A DNA stretch of 64,000 bases from Cryptomeria japonica (GCF_030272615.1 NC_081409.1:243779924-243843923); one strand, 5' to 3'; positions 44,821 through 57,078 are shown, counted from the first letter of the stretch. Notes: a model not told the origin generated them from the sequence alone. Translations and numbers: made by a program.

Positions 44821-45835
44821 GACATAAATTGTGTCCTCATACAATTTGATACTCATTTGAGGCTCACTTTGGTGTTTCCCCCTTCATACCTCGAAACTAA
44901 CTGATTCTACACAAAACGATGCCAAATCTGAAGCCTCAATACTATTTTTGACTTGCTAACCTAGTTCCCAGTCTAGAAAATAGTGTTTTACCTTTTGATC
45001 CATGTTTTCCTATTGTCCATAAGACCTACATACACTAAATTTGAATTTGATTATAATACAACTCAGCATTTGCATAAATCTCACATTGCTAAATCTCCTC
45101 AGCATTTGCATTTTCTCATTTCCACGCTAATTGCACTGCCACATCAGTACGGGAGATGTTTGACCTGTTCGCGTTCGTTCGTTATAATCGCGAAATTTAT
45201 TTTTGACTGCGGTTTTGTCTACTACGAGTATACGTATCCCTAGAAAAATCTATTTTTGATTGTAGTTCTATCTCTTATCATTTAAACTTTATAATATTAA
45301 ATGTTTAATAATTTTAAATAGATATTTTAATTTTTAATTATTATATAATATTAAATGTTTAATAATTTTAAATATATATTTTAATTTTTAATTATTATGT
45401 AACTATATTATTTTATTTTAATGATCAATTCTATTTAACATCATTAATAAATAATAACTCATAATAAAACAATTTTACTAATCTATCCATCAACAATATA
45501 TATTTTTAAATTATATTTAGTTATTATATAATAGATAATAAATTAATTTAATATTAAATATAATTATTTTTATTCATTTGAATTTATTTTTTGATTATAA
45601 AAATAATAATTAAGTTTGTAATAATGTATAAATATGATAGAATAATTTAAAATAAAATAAATTAAATATGATCCTTGGATAGAAAACTAAAACACAGAAT
45701 TATTAGAAGGGTGTGAGGTTTCATGGACCTTAGGGAGACTTGACCTCATAATATATGAATATTAAAAAACATATAATCAACATAGTATATTCATAGTCTT
45801 AAGGTTCTATGTGAAACTAAAGCAAATAAATTATG
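44821..45835. other. Unassigned, increasingly AT-rich
   Basis: No gene seen. 45120-45240 has CG-containing words (GTTCGCGTTCGTTCG) unusual for this window. 45291-45398 is a tandem duplication. Confidence 0.4.
45291..45398. repeat. 54-bp tandem duplication
   Basis: Two nearly identical 54-bp copies starting ATAATATTAAATGTTTAATA (45291 and 45345). Confidence 0.85.
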
Positions 45836-47650
45836 TGATAGGGAGAAACTCAAAAGGACTGGCTCAAATTGTGTGTTTGTAATCAATTTGGCTTGCAAAT
45901 TCCCTCAAAGGTGATTGTTGAAGGTTTTGCCACTTTTTTAGGTACTGTTTCTTTGATTTCTTTCCCGCTCTATGCTTCATACCAACCCTGAGATCTTCCT
46001 ACCATGTTAGTTCTTATCTTCATTCACACTTGCTCTCAAGACTCACAAAAGTGCAACTTTGCTTCTTAGCTCCAAACACCAAAATCTCTCACCAAGGGTT
46101 GCAGGAGGTCTAGGACATTGTCTAGCATCCTATTAGGCTTATTTCAACTTGTTTTGGTGATATATTCAATTGTCTTCTTACCCGATTTGAAGAAAAGCTC
46201 AAAACAGGGCTACAAGGAAAGAGTCCCAATTAGCCCTCCAAAACTGCTAAAACGCTTATAACTCCACAAACTACCAAAACACTTAATGAAACCCTTGCAT
46301 ATTTGGATACCCTTTATGAAGATATTTCAAGTTTGTGCTATGAGGTCTAAAAGGACCGTACAATTGATGTCCTATAAATGTGCCTAAAAAGAAGGGTTTT
46401 CAAGGGTTTTGAGTCTTCAAACACCTTATCACCATTCCAAAATCTTCTTCAGGCCACCAAATCTTTTGAAAAGTTCTGTGCCATTATTATAAATCCTTCC
46501 AACTTCCTTCCCTACAAGTATAAAGACAAACACTTGATGTGCAACCAAGTTTCAAGAGGAAAAGTGCTCAAAAACCAGTGTATTCAACACTTTGGCTACT
46601 CAAAATGCATTCCAACAAACTATTCATTAAAACATCCTCCCATATGGTCTAAAAGATCTATCCAAACTTCATTCCACCTTAGGAAACTGAAAATGAGGTC
46701 CACTTGGTGGGGGTTTGCAAAGAAGATTTGTTTTACACCATGAAAATTCACTAGTCGAGCTATAGGAGCTCGCCTAGTAAGCAACAAAAACCATTTTCTT
46801 TGTCATTTCCATCAAACAAAAAATTGTATATACAAGAAAGCTATGTACAGAAACTTGACTCTCAGAGGCCATGGAGAAAGAGCCAAAGAAAATCAAGTTG
46901 CTTCCATTGTTGAAGCCAAACCCTTACTCAACCGAGAACAGGGCTAAAACAAAATAATTTTGATACACTATTAAAAATTCACACCAACACACAAACCCAG
47001 GTGAAAAAGATTTAACACAACATGGCACAACTGCCCAAATAAAAACAATACAACCAAATGCTTAGGAAGTACGGACTGTTATAGCATATGGAGCAAAAAT
47101 GCAAGAAAAGTGACAAAATTATTAGTTTTTGTATTGAATTCTTCTTGTTTTCAAATGAAAACCTAATAAAAATTTGTTTGAGGCTTTAAATAGACACTCG
47201 CCACCCAAATCATGCCCAGGTATGGACCAATAACCACCTTTTTCCTTATTTTTACAAATTTTCCAAAAATTGTCAAAATGTTGCTTGATAACTTTGACAA
47301 TTTTTGGTATAATGAGCATTTTTTACTTGTGAACCAAATAGACTTAACTCTACCATTTGAATTTTTTTTCTACGGCCATACAAACATGTTTCAATTCCCA
47401 TCAAGGCCTTATAAGGAGTTTTGACCATATTTCCACATTTTGCCCATTATAGGCTTACAAAGCATAAAAGGTCAAAAATTGACCAAAAACTCAAAAAACA
47501 ACAAAACTAAGATACAAAGGACACTTAAACACACAAAACACACCCTTTGGACATACAAAAAGTTTATTATTCAATTGAGACCAACATAGGCCATTTCAAA
47601 CCAAAATTTGATGAAGTGCTCCATGAGCTACACTAGGTGCTCCTGCACCA
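45836..47650 (-). repeat. 3' LTR of gypsy-4
   Basis: 1815 bp; the minus strand starts TGGTGCAGGAGCACC and ends TTTCTCCCTATCA. The polypurine tract TTTGTCTTTGGGGGAGTA (47651-47668) adjoins it. Confidence 0.93.
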
Positions 47651-47681
47651 TACTCCCCCAAAGACAAAGAATTCAAGTGAC

Positions 47682-47840
47682 TCAGTTTGGAACCAATGAG
47701 GGATCAATTCCAGACTGAAGAAATTCTGATTCAGGTACCCAAGTAGCCTCAAAGTCTGGTTTGTTCCTCCACTTGATTAAATGCTCCATATAGACTTGAT
47801 GTCGAGTCTTTTTTAGAATCCTAGAATCCAAAACCTTTTT
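47682..47840 (-). pseudogene. Chromodomain at integrase C-terminus
   Basis: The minus strand reads KKTRHQVYMEHLIKWRNKPD and then ATWVPESEF before a TGA at 47682-47684, matching the chromodomain pattern (Y.V.WKG...E.TWEP). Chromodomains steer chromovirus integration to histone-marked chromatin. It is in a different frame from the integrase core, across a frameshift near 48145. The ATG-started frame 47813-48016 overlapping it is a shadow. Confidence 0.82.
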
Positions 47841-49078
47841 AGCTTGAGGCATGGGTGAAGAAGGAAGAGACGGGTCTGAAAGTGATTTGTGAACATCTGA
47901 AACTCTCTCATCCTCTTTGGAAAGCTACCCTTTGTATGCAACCAAATCTGCAATATTGAAGATAGGAGACAATGTAACATCATTAGGCAAATCAATCTTA
48001 TAAGTATTAGAGCCATACTTAGCCAAAAATTTACAAGGACCTATCCTCCTCATTTGGAGTTTTCTAGGAATTCATTTTTGAATTTTGGACTTATTCAAGT
48101 GCACCATCACAAAGTCACCAACTGAAAATTGTGCATCTTTGTTGCATCAACTCTAGCTTTGACCTTCTGTGAGGCATCTTGGAGAGCTTGCTTTACTTGA
48201 TCATGAACGTCCTTAATAGACTAGACTATATCATCAGCTTGACCACTTCTTTGTTGCACATTACCAAGGTTTCTCAACTCCATAACACCCCTTGGGTGCA
48301 TACCATACACTATCTCAAAAGGACTCTTACCAGTAGACCTGTTGACACTATCATTGTAGGCAAACTCTGCTTGGTGAAGAATCTGATCCCAAATTTGTCC
48401 ATACTCTTTTGTCAAACACCTTAAGAGGTTACCAAGTGATCTATTGACCACCTCTATTTGGCCATCGGTTTGGAGATGATAGGTTGAACCAAAAGAGAAG
48501 TTAGTACCCAATATTTTCCAAAGAGTTTTCCAAAAATGTCCAAGGAATTTGACATCTCTATCTGAAACAAGACTAATAGGAAAACCATGGATTCGAATAA
48601 CCTCTTTGAAAAACAAATGTGCAATGTGACTAGCATCATGAGTATTTTTGCAAGGAACAAAATGTGCCATTTTACTGAATCTATCAACAACAACAAAAAT
48701 GCTATCAAAACCAAGCTTTGTTTTGGGTAAACCAACCACAAAATCCATACTCACACATTCCCATGGCCTTGTAGGAATGGGTAATGGCTGATAAAGACCA
48801 GCATTGGTAGATGTGCCTTTTGCCTTTTGGCAAACCATACACTGCTCAACATACCTCCTGATATCCCTTTTCATTCTTGGCCAATAGTAGAAACGTTGCA
48901 CAAGTTCCAATGTCTTGTTTAGACCAAAATGACCACTCAAACACCCATTGTGCTTCTCTTGGATCATATTCTCCCTCATTGAGCCTTTCAGAACACACAA
49001 CTATCCACCTCTAAACAACAAACCATTTTACAAGGTAAAGTCAACATATTCACTATGAAAATGGTTTTGAAATTCTTG
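47841..49078 (-). pseudogene. pol: Gypsy integrase
   Basis: Zinc-binding HHCC part: SGHFGLNKT... and YVEQCMVCQKAKG. Core: MDFVVGLPK (first Asp), LVSDRDVKF (second Asp), HLQTDGQIEVVNRSL (Glu), so the D-D-E triad is present. Open from 49000 to 48221, with TAG at 48221-48223. After a frameshift near 48145 come FVMVHLNKSKIQK, then RRIGPCKFLAKYG, the GPY/F-type C-terminal module. An in-frame TAG interrupts the stretch near 47938. Confidence 0.9.
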
Positions 49079-49726
49079 TCAAACCTTGTAAATGGCTACA
49101 AAATGTTTATCATTTGGATACAAATTCTTGAAGCAATCAACTCCAATACTCTGAATCTGCACTTCTTGCACCATTAGTAGCCTTCTACTCAAAGAATCTG
49201 CTATGTTATTACATTGTCCCTTCTTATGCTTAATGGAAAATGTATATGATTGAAAGTACTCAACCCATTTAACATGTCTATGACTCAACTTATCTTGTGA
49301 ATTCAAAAAACTAAGAGCTTGATTATCTGTGTAAACAACAAACTCTTTGGGCAACAAATAGTGCCTCCATTTTCAAAGAGCTTGGACAAGAGCATACAAT
49401 TCAAGATCAAAAGATGAATACTTCTTTTTTACATCATTGGGCTTTTCACTAAAGAAAGCTACTGGTCTATTATCTTGACTCAGAACAACACCAACTGCTA
49501 TGTTACTTGCATCACATTCAATAGTGAACAACTTATCAAAACTAGGAAGAATGAGTACTGGTTGTGTAGCTACCTTTTGTTTCAAGAGTTCAAACCCCTT
49601 ATTAGCCTCCGTGGTCCACTAAAACTTTGTCTTGACTCCACCTTTAATAGTATCTAGCATAGTTGCATAAATCTCACTGAATCCCCTTATAAACTTCCTG
49701 TAGAACTGTGCCAAACCATGAAAGCT
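49079..49726 (-). pseudogene. pol: Gypsy RNase H
   Basis: TIECDASNIAVGVVLSQ (first Asp), FDLELYALVQAL (Glu) and VVYTDNQALSFL (Asp) make the RNase H core. Stops near 49620, at 49373-49375 and at 49079-49081 are in frame with RT. Confidence 0.9.
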
Positions 49727-50374
49727 TCACACTTCACTTGTTGTTTTTGGTGCTAGCCAATTGGTGATGGCTTCCACCTTTGATGTGTCCATCTTCAAGT
49801 CTCCACCTGAAACTACAAAACCAAGATAGACTAGTTCCTGCTGCATAAATTCACACTTCTCCAAGTTTATTGTTAGTTGCTCATCATATAATTGTTGCAA
49901 TACAAAATTGAGATGCTTTAGATGTTCATCTTTAGTTCTACTGAAAATCAAGATATCATCTAAATATACAACAACAAATTTACCCATAAAATCTTTAAGC
50001 ACTTCATTCATGAGTCTCATGAATGTACTAGGAGCATTAGTGAGACCAAATGGCATAACAAGTCATTCATAAAGTCCTTCATTAATTTTGATGGTTGTTT
50101 TCCACTCATCACCTTCCTTTATCCTGATCTGGTGGTAACCACTCTTGAGATCAATCTTTGTGAAACACTTTGCACCTCCCAAGCAATCCATCAAATCTTC
50201 AATCCTTGGGATAGGGAATCTGTAGCTGATAGTGATTATGTTAATGGCTCTTGAATATGTGCATCGCCTCCATGTTCCTCCTTTCTTTAGTGCTAACACT
50301 ATAGGTAGGACACAAGGACTTATGCTTTTCCTTATCAAACCTTGATCTAACAACTCTTGCATTTGTCTAGCCAC
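49727..50374 (-). pseudogene. pol: Gypsy reverse transcriptase
   Basis: [35 protein letters not shown] and [11 protein letters not shown], then [17 protein letters not shown] and [13 protein letters not shown], the catalytic YLDD. A TGA at 50063-50065 replaces a Trp codon just before MPFGLTN. Protease joins upstream through an in-frame TAA at 50375-50377. Confidence 0.92.
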
Positions 50375-51184
50375 TTATTTATTATGTTCTGGGGTCATCT
50401 TATAGGTTGCTTTGTTGGGTAATGAGGCTCCTGGAATGAAGTCAATTTGATGGCTTATGGCTCTAGTAGGTGGTAGGGTTGCTGGTGCTCCATCACTTAT
50501 GATTTCTTTAAATTTGTCTAGTATTTGCTGCACTTCATGAGGTATTTGAACCTTCTTTTCTTTCTTTTCTTCCTTTGGTTTCACTACGAGAGCAAATCCC
50601 ACTCCTTCACCCTCTTCAAGAGTGTTTATGAACTCTTTTTCACTCACCAACAAGGCATTTGGGCTTTTGGACTTGCTGCCATCTCCTTCATCATTTAAGG
50701 ACTGAATTTTATATGTGACTCCATCTTTTTGAAAGGAATAAGAGTTCTTCTCACCATTATGAATGGGTTTTCTATCAAATTTCCATGGCCTACCCAGAAG
50801 TAGGTGGCAAGCATCCATTGGGAGTATATCACACAAGATTTTATCCTTATAACCCCCTATTGTGAACTCAACCCAAGCTTGTTCATTCACCACCACATGT
50901 TGCTCCTTGTTGAGCCAAGTGACCTTATATGGACTACTATGTGGAACTCTCTCCAATTTAAGTTTATTTGTTGCTTCCTCAGACACAATATTGTTTGTAG
51001 ACCCTGAATCTATCACCACTCTGCAAACCTTACCCATGATCTTGCACTTGATTCTAAATAAAGATCTTCTTTGAGTTGGTTCCTCTTTGTTTGTCTCCTT
51101 GATCAAGACTCTTCTCATCATTAAATGTTCCCCATCTTCTGAAGCTAAACTCACTTATTGCGTCTTACCACTTGCTACATCTTC
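50375..51184 (-). pseudogene. pol: Gypsy aspartic protease
   Basis: VVIDSGSTNNIVSEE carries the DSG active site, followed by CDILPMDACHLLLGRPW typical of retropepsin-like plant gypsy protease, and a linker HQIDFIPGASLPNK leading to RT. It is in frame with Gag through TAG at 51185-51187 and a TAA near 51155. Confidence 0.9.
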
Positions 51185-52253
51185 CTACACATATGTCACT
51201 CTTCTTTCACCTCCTTGAAATGAAGAAGATTTCTCAGGGCATCTATAAGCGGGATGACCCAACTTTTGGCAATTATAACACTTCATGGTGGAGAAGTAGG
51301 ACCCTCTTCCTGGTTCACTAGATCTACTTCTTCTTGGGTTGCTAGATCCCCTTCCTCTATAGCTTCTCTTGCTATTAGAATCCCCACTTTGCTCTATAAG
51401 TTTGGACTCTCCTTGGGACCTTTGATCAGCTCCTCTTCCACCAAAATTGCCTCTATGGCCTCTACCATCTCTTCCCCCACCTCTGCCTCTGTTGCTTTGT
51501 TCTTGCTTCTTCCTACTTTTGTCTTCCACTTTGAGTGTCAGTTGGTAACACTTATGCACTGCATTGGGACACAATAAACTCATCTCTTCTTGTATATTCC
51601 ATCTCAAGACATTGAGATATCTTGCAACTTTTATGTTCTCATCTTCCACAACCTTTGACCTCAAACATAGTCTTTGAAACTCCTCTGTATAGGTGCTCAC
51701 ATCTAACTCCCTTTGCCTCAAATTCTGCCTCTTATGTAGTTGGATTTCATAATCATCTGGTATGTAGATTTCCTTGACCTTAGACACCATTCCTTTCCAG
51801 GTTGCTATAGGTTGTTTCCCCTCTTTTTCTCTCTCAATTTGAATGAACTTCCACCATGTTAAGGCAGCCCCTCTCAACCTAGACTTAGCTACCTTCACCT
51901 TCTGGGCCTCTGTCACCCCATCACATTCAAAGTGATTCTCCAAGCCTTCAATCCACTCCATGACTGAATTTGGATCCATCTTGCCACTAAAAATAGCTAC
52001 ACCTTCTAAGGTTTTTCCACTCAAATCCTTCAAGGCCTTCAAGAACATGGTCAGGTATAGGGATCTCATCTTCTATTACTACCAATTTGCCCCTATCTCC
52101 TACCTTATCGCTCACTTCTTCAGTTCTGACCTCTCCTGAAACTAGTTTTGTCTCTTGCTGCTCCAATCTCTCCCTTAGTGCTCTATTTTCCTCTTCTTGG
52201 TCTTCTACCTTCTTGGGTAACTCATCATTGGTCACCATCTTGAAACTTCTCAC
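51185..52253 (-). pseudogene. gag: Gypsy Gag
   Basis: Starts at MRSFKMVTNDELPKKVEDQE (52253), only 22 bp inside the PBS. A short coiled coil (ENRALRERLEQQETKL) is followed by a frameshift near 52020. The gag core then reads FSGKMDPNSVMEWIEGLENH and LRGAALTWWKFIQIE. After an Arg/Gly-rich stretch (NRGRGGGRDGRGHRGNFGG) comes the zinc knuckle CYNCQKLGHPAYRC near 51235-51280. Confidence 0.9.
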
Positions 52254-52275
52254 TTCTACCCAAGACTTACTTCTT

Positions 52276-52287
52276 GCTCTGATACCA
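52276..52287 (-). other. PBS of gypsy-4 (tRNA-iMet)
   Basis: TGGTATCAGAGC on the minus strand, three bases from the LTR end. Confidence 0.9.
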
Positions 52288-52290
52288 CTA

Positions 52291-54102
52291 TGATAGGGAG
52301 AAACTCAAAAGGACTGGCTCAAACTGTGTGTTTGTAATCAATTTGGCTTGCAAGTTACCTCAAAGGTAATTGTTGAAGGTTTTTCCACTTGTTTAGGTAT
52401 TGTTTCTTTGATTTATTTCCTTCTCTATGCTTCATACCAACCCTGAGATCTTCCTACCATGTTAGTTCTTATCTTCATTCATACTTGCTCTCAAGACTCA
52501 CAAAAGTGCAACTTTGCTTCTTAGCACCAAACACCAAAATCTCTCACCAAGAGTTGCAGGAGGTCTAGGAAATTGTCTAACATCCTATTAGGCTTATTTC
52601 AACTTGGTTTGGTGATCTATTCAATTGTCTTCTTACCCGATTTGAAGAAAAACTCAAAACAGGGCTACAAGGAAAAAGCCCCAATTAGCCCTCCAAAACT
52701 GCTAAAACGCTTATAACTCCACAAACTGCCAAAACACTTAATGAAACCCTTGCATATATGGATACCCTTTATGGATATATTTCAAGTTTTTTCTATGAGG
52801 AGGTCTGAAAGGACCGTACAATTGTTGTCCTATAAATGTGCCTAAAAATAAGGGTTTTCAAGGGTTTTGAGTCTTCAAACACCTTATCACCATTCCAAAA
52901 TCTTCTTCAGGCCACCAAATCTTTTGAGAAGTTTTGTACCATCATTATAAAGCCTTCCAACTTCCTGCCCTGCAAGGATAAAGACAAACACTTGATGTGC
53001 AACCAAGTTTCAAGAGGAAAAGTGCTAAAAAACCATTGTATTCAACACTTTGGTTACTCAAAATGCATTCCAACAAACTATTCATTGAAACATCCTCCCA
53101 TATGGTCTAAAAGATCTGTCCAAACTTAATTCCACCTTAGGAAACCAAAAATGAGGTCCACTTGGTGGGGGTTTGAAAAGAAGTTTTGTTTTACACCATG
53201 AAAATTCACTAGCCGAGCTATAGGAGCTCGCCTAGTAAGCAACAAAAACCATTTTCTTTGTTATTGCCATCAAACAAAAAACTTGTATATACAATAAGGC
53301 TATGGACAACAACTTGAATCTCAAAGGCCATGGAGAAAGAGCCAAAGAAAATCAAGTTGCTTCCATTGTTGAAGCCAAACCCTTACTCAATCGAGAACAA
53401 GGCTAAAACAAAATAATTTTGATACAATGTTAAAACTTCACACCAACACACAAACCTAGGTGAGAAAGATTTAACACAACATGGCACAACTGCCCAAATG
53501 AAAACACTACAGCCAAATGCTTAATAACATATGGAGCAAAAATGCAAGAAAAGTGACAAAATTCTTAGTTTTTGTATTGAATTCTTCTTGTTTTCGAATG
53601 CCAACCTGATAAAAATTTGTGTGAGGATTTAAATAGACACTCACCACCCAAATCATGCCCAGGTACGGACCAATAACCACCTTTTGCCTTATTTTTACAA
53701 ATTTTCCAAAAATTGTCAAAATGTTGCTTGACAACTTTGACAATTTTTGGTATAATGAACATTTTTGACTTGTGAGCCAAATAGACTTAACTATACCATG
53801 TGAAATGGTTTTATAGGACCATACAAACATGTTTCAATGCCCATCAAGGCTTTATAAGGAGTTTTGACCATATTTCCACATTTTGCCCATTTTAGGCTTA
53901 CAAAGCATAAAAGGTCAAAAATTGACCAAAAAACTCAAAAAACAACAAAACAACAAAACTAAGACACAAAGGACACTTAAAAACACAAAAAACACCCTTT
54001 GGACATACAACAAGTCCATTACTCAATTGAGACCAACATATGCCATTTCAAACCAAAATTTGATGAAATGCTCCATGAGCTTCACTAGGTGCTCCTGCAC
54101 CA
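52291..54102 (-). repeat. 5' LTR of gypsy-4
   Basis: 1812 bp, closely similar to 45836-47650. Confidence 0.93.
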
Positions 54103-54107
54103 TTCTG

Positions 54108-54664
54108 TATATAAAGAAAATAATAATATAGTGTAATTTAAGACTCCCAAAGGTGAAAGACAACTACAAACAAAAAAAGAAAGAAAGAAGATACAATAGA
54201 TAACTTGTAACAAAGTCAAACCAACAAATATCTTGTAACTTCATACATAATTCAATGAAAAATGGCATGTTCTATGCAATTTCCAAGTATCTTCCTTTCT
54301 TGACACTCTCCACTACAAAATCCAAATTATCAATTAGTGCAATTATGAATGACATGTCAAAGATTGTAGTTGCAAATATTTTATGTTTTGATCCTTCAAA
54401 CATCTTCTATCTTGACAAGTATAAGGGGATAAGCCAACTAGATGATATTGTATATGTGATCAAAATATAAAATGAGTTATACACATTGATTATAAATAAT
54501 ATAATATTCTATTAAAATTGTTACCATTGGTATAAAGGTTAGTCAATGATATAGCCATCATATTAAGTGCCAACTTATGTAAACACATTTATTGACGTGT
54601 CAATTCCAAATTGGTCCATGCATCTCCATATGGATATACTGATCATATACTTGCAAGATTTGAA
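54108..54664. other. Unassigned
   Basis: AT-rich, no gene seen. GAAAGAAAGAAG purine repeats at about 54175-54192. Confidence 0.35.
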
Positions 54665-55112
54665 CATCATACCTCTATCTCCCTATCCCTCTTTGTATCC
54701 CTCCCCATTTCTTTATATTAATCCCTCTCTATTTATCTTTTTCATATCCATCCATCTATCCCTCTCTCCTCTCCTTTTCCTCTTTATCTATCCATCTCCT
54801 CTCCATATCAGTATAACATGAATCTATTGGTGATGGAGCCTAATTATCTTTCTAATTTAGAGTTTTCGTTTCAATCATGTTTGGATCTATATGTCTTCAA
54901 CCCCTCTATCCCCACATCTCGCTCACCTCTCTATATATCACTTCCTGCTTCTATCATTGTCAATCTATCTCTCCTTCTCTCTCCCCCTATCCATATAATT
55001 GTCTCTTCCATCTCTATCTATTCCCATCCCCTCCCCTCCCCTATCTCCATATTTATCTTCCTTTACATCTTTATCTCCTACCCCTCTCTCTTGCTCTCCC
55101 TCTCTCTCAATA
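54665..55112 (+). repeat. Pyrimidine-rich tract
   Basis: About 450 bases strongly biased to C and T on the plus strand (CCCTCTCTCTATC-type words), interrupted around 54815-54890. Open frames here on either strand are composition artefacts. Confidence 0.8.
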
Positions 55113-55222
55113 CGCAAATAATAGAGCATTATTTTATGATTGACCTTGCACACCTTTTCGACGTACCCATTGTACACTAAGATGCAATTGCTAGTTACCT
55201 TTATCTTTATCACCAATGAAAA

Positions 55223-55396
55223 GGCAATGGCTACGCAGCGGACAAAACGGCCCGCCCCATGCCATGCCATGCCATGCCCCCATGTGATGACTTGACCGCC
55301 CCGTCCAATCAAACCCTTCGTGCCATCTCCAGTCCTTTTCGGACATTTTTTCATTTTTTTTGACAAGTCCGTGGGTGTGGGCGAATTTTTTTTTTT
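55223..55396 (+). repeat. Foldback module A
   Basis: Begins GGCAATGGCTACGCAGCGGA, then (CCATG)n, GTGATGACTTGACCG, CCAGTCCTTTTCGGACA and TTGACAAGTCCGTGG, ending in T12. It is the inverted partner of B, B' and D. Rich in CG and GGCAT steps compared with its AT-rich surroundings. Confidence 0.88.
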
Positions 55397-55514
55397 CAAA
55401 GTATGATTATATTTTTAAATTAAAATAATTTATTTTAATTGTTTTTAGAATTTTTTTGTTTATTTTATTTTAATTTTTTTATAATTTTTTATAATAAGTA
55501 TGACATCTTCTAAA

Positions 55515-55695
55515 GTTTAATATTTTTAGAATAATTAAACATATAATATATGATACATAAGTAAAAATTGCACATAAGTTATAATTTAATTCAAGCTATA
55601 ACTTATTGCTCAAATTTACAAAATAAAATGTATATAAATTACACACAAGTAAAAAAATTAAATTCAAACTATGTAAATATTGCATCTAGATTGAC
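55515..55695 (+). repeat. AT-rich inverted repeat, left arm
   Basis: Inverted match of about 180 bp to 56505-56690 (for example TTACACACAAGTAAAAAAAT against ATTTTTTTACTTGTGTGTAA). Confidence 0.85.
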
Positions 55696-55698
55696 AAT

Positions 55699-55824
55699 GT
55701 CCCAAAAGGACTGGAGATGACATGGACAGTTTGATTGGACTGTTTGATTGGACGGTCATGCCATCACATGGGGGCATGGCATGGCATGGGGTCGGGCCGT
55801 TTTGTCCGCTGCGTAGCCATTGCC
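55699..55824 (-). repeat. Foldback module B
   Basis: Reverse of module A, ending TTTTGTCCGCTGCGTAGCCA then TTGCC. It forms the right end of a 600-bp A-B unit. Confidence 0.88.
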
Positions 55825-55882
55825 CCATATACAAGTAAAAAAATTAAATTTAAACTATGTAAATATTGCATCTAGATTGACA

Positions 55883-55997
55883 ATGTCCCAAAAGGACTGG
55901 AGATGACATGGACAGTTTGATTGGACTGTTTGATTGGACGGTCACGTCATCACATGGGGGCATGGCATGGCATGGGGTCGGGCCCTTTTGTCCGCTA
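55883..55997 (-). repeat. Foldback module B' (tandem copy of B)
   Basis: B and B' with their left flanks (ACAAGTAAAAAAATTAAATT at 55645 and 55831) form a 186-bp direct duplication. B' lacks the terminal GCGTAGCCATTGCC. Confidence 0.88.
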
Positions 55998-56013
55998 TAC
56001 CATGTAATTATGG

Positions 56014-56192
56014 GGCAATGGCTACGCAGCGGACAAAACGGCTCGGCCCCATGTCATGCCATGCCCCCATGTGATGACGTGACCGTCCAATCAAACGGTC
56101 CAATCAAACTGTCCATGCCATCTCCAGTCCTTTTGGGACATTTTTCCTTTTTTCAATAAGTCCGTGGGGGGTGGAGGAATTTTTTTTTTTTT
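56014..56192 (+). repeat. Foldback module C
   Basis: GGCAATGGCTACGCAGCGGA start, T-run end. It forms a hairpin with B' across only about 16 nt. Confidence 0.88.
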
Positions 56193-56504
56193 AATGTATG
56201 ATTATATTTTTTAAATTGAAATAATTTATTTTAATATGTTTTTATAATTTTTTATATTTTAGTTATATTTGTAAAATAATAAATTAATAATTAATAATGT
56301 ATTTATAGTTTTTAAATAATAAGTTATTGTTTTCTTTTATGTTTGTTTATATTTTTAAAATTGAAATAATTTATTTTAATATTTTTTCATAATTTTTTAT
56401 TTATTATACTTTTTGAAATAATAATCAAATATTTTAACAATTTTTTTGATATTAATTACACCTATCAAATGAAATTTTGAATAAATATATTTTAAATTGT
56501 CAAT

Positions 56505-56690
56505 CTAGATACAATATTTACATAGTTTGAATTTAATTTTTTTACTTGTGTGTAATTTATATACATTTTATTTTGTAAATTTGAGCAATAAGTTATAGTT
56601 TGAATTAAATTTTTACTTATGTGTATTTTTTACTTATGCATCATATATTATATGTTTAATTTTTCTAAAAATATTAAGAATGAAAGAAGA
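56505..56690 (-). repeat. AT-rich inverted repeat, right arm
   Basis: Partner of 55515-55695. Confidence 0.85.
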
Positions 56691-56699
56691 TTGAACTTT

Positions 56700-57078
56700 A
56701 AATAAAATAAATTAATAGTTAATTATAATATTAAATTTTAAGTTAAAAACATTATAAATTATTAAGTTTATTAAGTTTTATTATTAATTTTTAATCTTTT
56801 TAACCTACATTATTAAGTTATAATGTTTTTAAGTTTTATTAATTGTTTATTTATTTAAGTTTTTATAATCTAATTAATCAAATTAATAATTAATAATGTA
56901 TTTGTGAAATAATAAATAAAATAAATTAATATTTAATTATAATATTAAATTTTAAGTTAAAAACATTATAAATTATTAAGTTTATTAAGTTTTATTATTA
57001 ATTTCTAATCTTTTTAACCTACATTATTAAGTTATAATGTTTTTAAGTTTTATTAATTATTTATTTATTTAAGTTTAT
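56700..57078 (+). repeat. Direct repeat pair (about 165 bp)
   Basis: 56700-56866 and 56914-57078 are nearly identical AT-rich units. Each has an internal inverted repeat (TTAAAAACATTATAA and TTATAATGTTTTTAA). Confidence 0.88.

Larger units (their letters stand above)
45836..54102 (-). mobile_element. Ty3/gypsy chromovirus (gypsy-4), full length
   Basis: 8267-bp element with LTRs 52291-54102 and 45836-47650, tRNA-iMet PBS, PPT CTTTGGGGGAGTA and near-matching TSDs (TTATG 45831-45835, TTCTG 54103-54107). Coding is gag, protease, RT, RNase H, integrase, chromodomain in essentially one frame. Stops and two frameshifts inactivate it. It is the most complete autonomous-type element in the window. 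Confidence 0.94.

Noticed and set aside
44816-44900. LTR start TGTTGACATAAATTGTG beside the LINE remnant
   Set aside because: No partner LTR, PBS or PPT found in the window.
47813-48016. 67-aa minus-strand ORF in gypsy-4
   Set aside because: It is a shadow; the neighbouring frame reads the integrase tail and chromodomain.
54567-55180. Ser/Pro/Ile-rich open frames, and the 144-aa minus frame at 54965-55399
   Set aside because: They arise from the pyrimidine-rich tract and module A; no domain and no codon structure.
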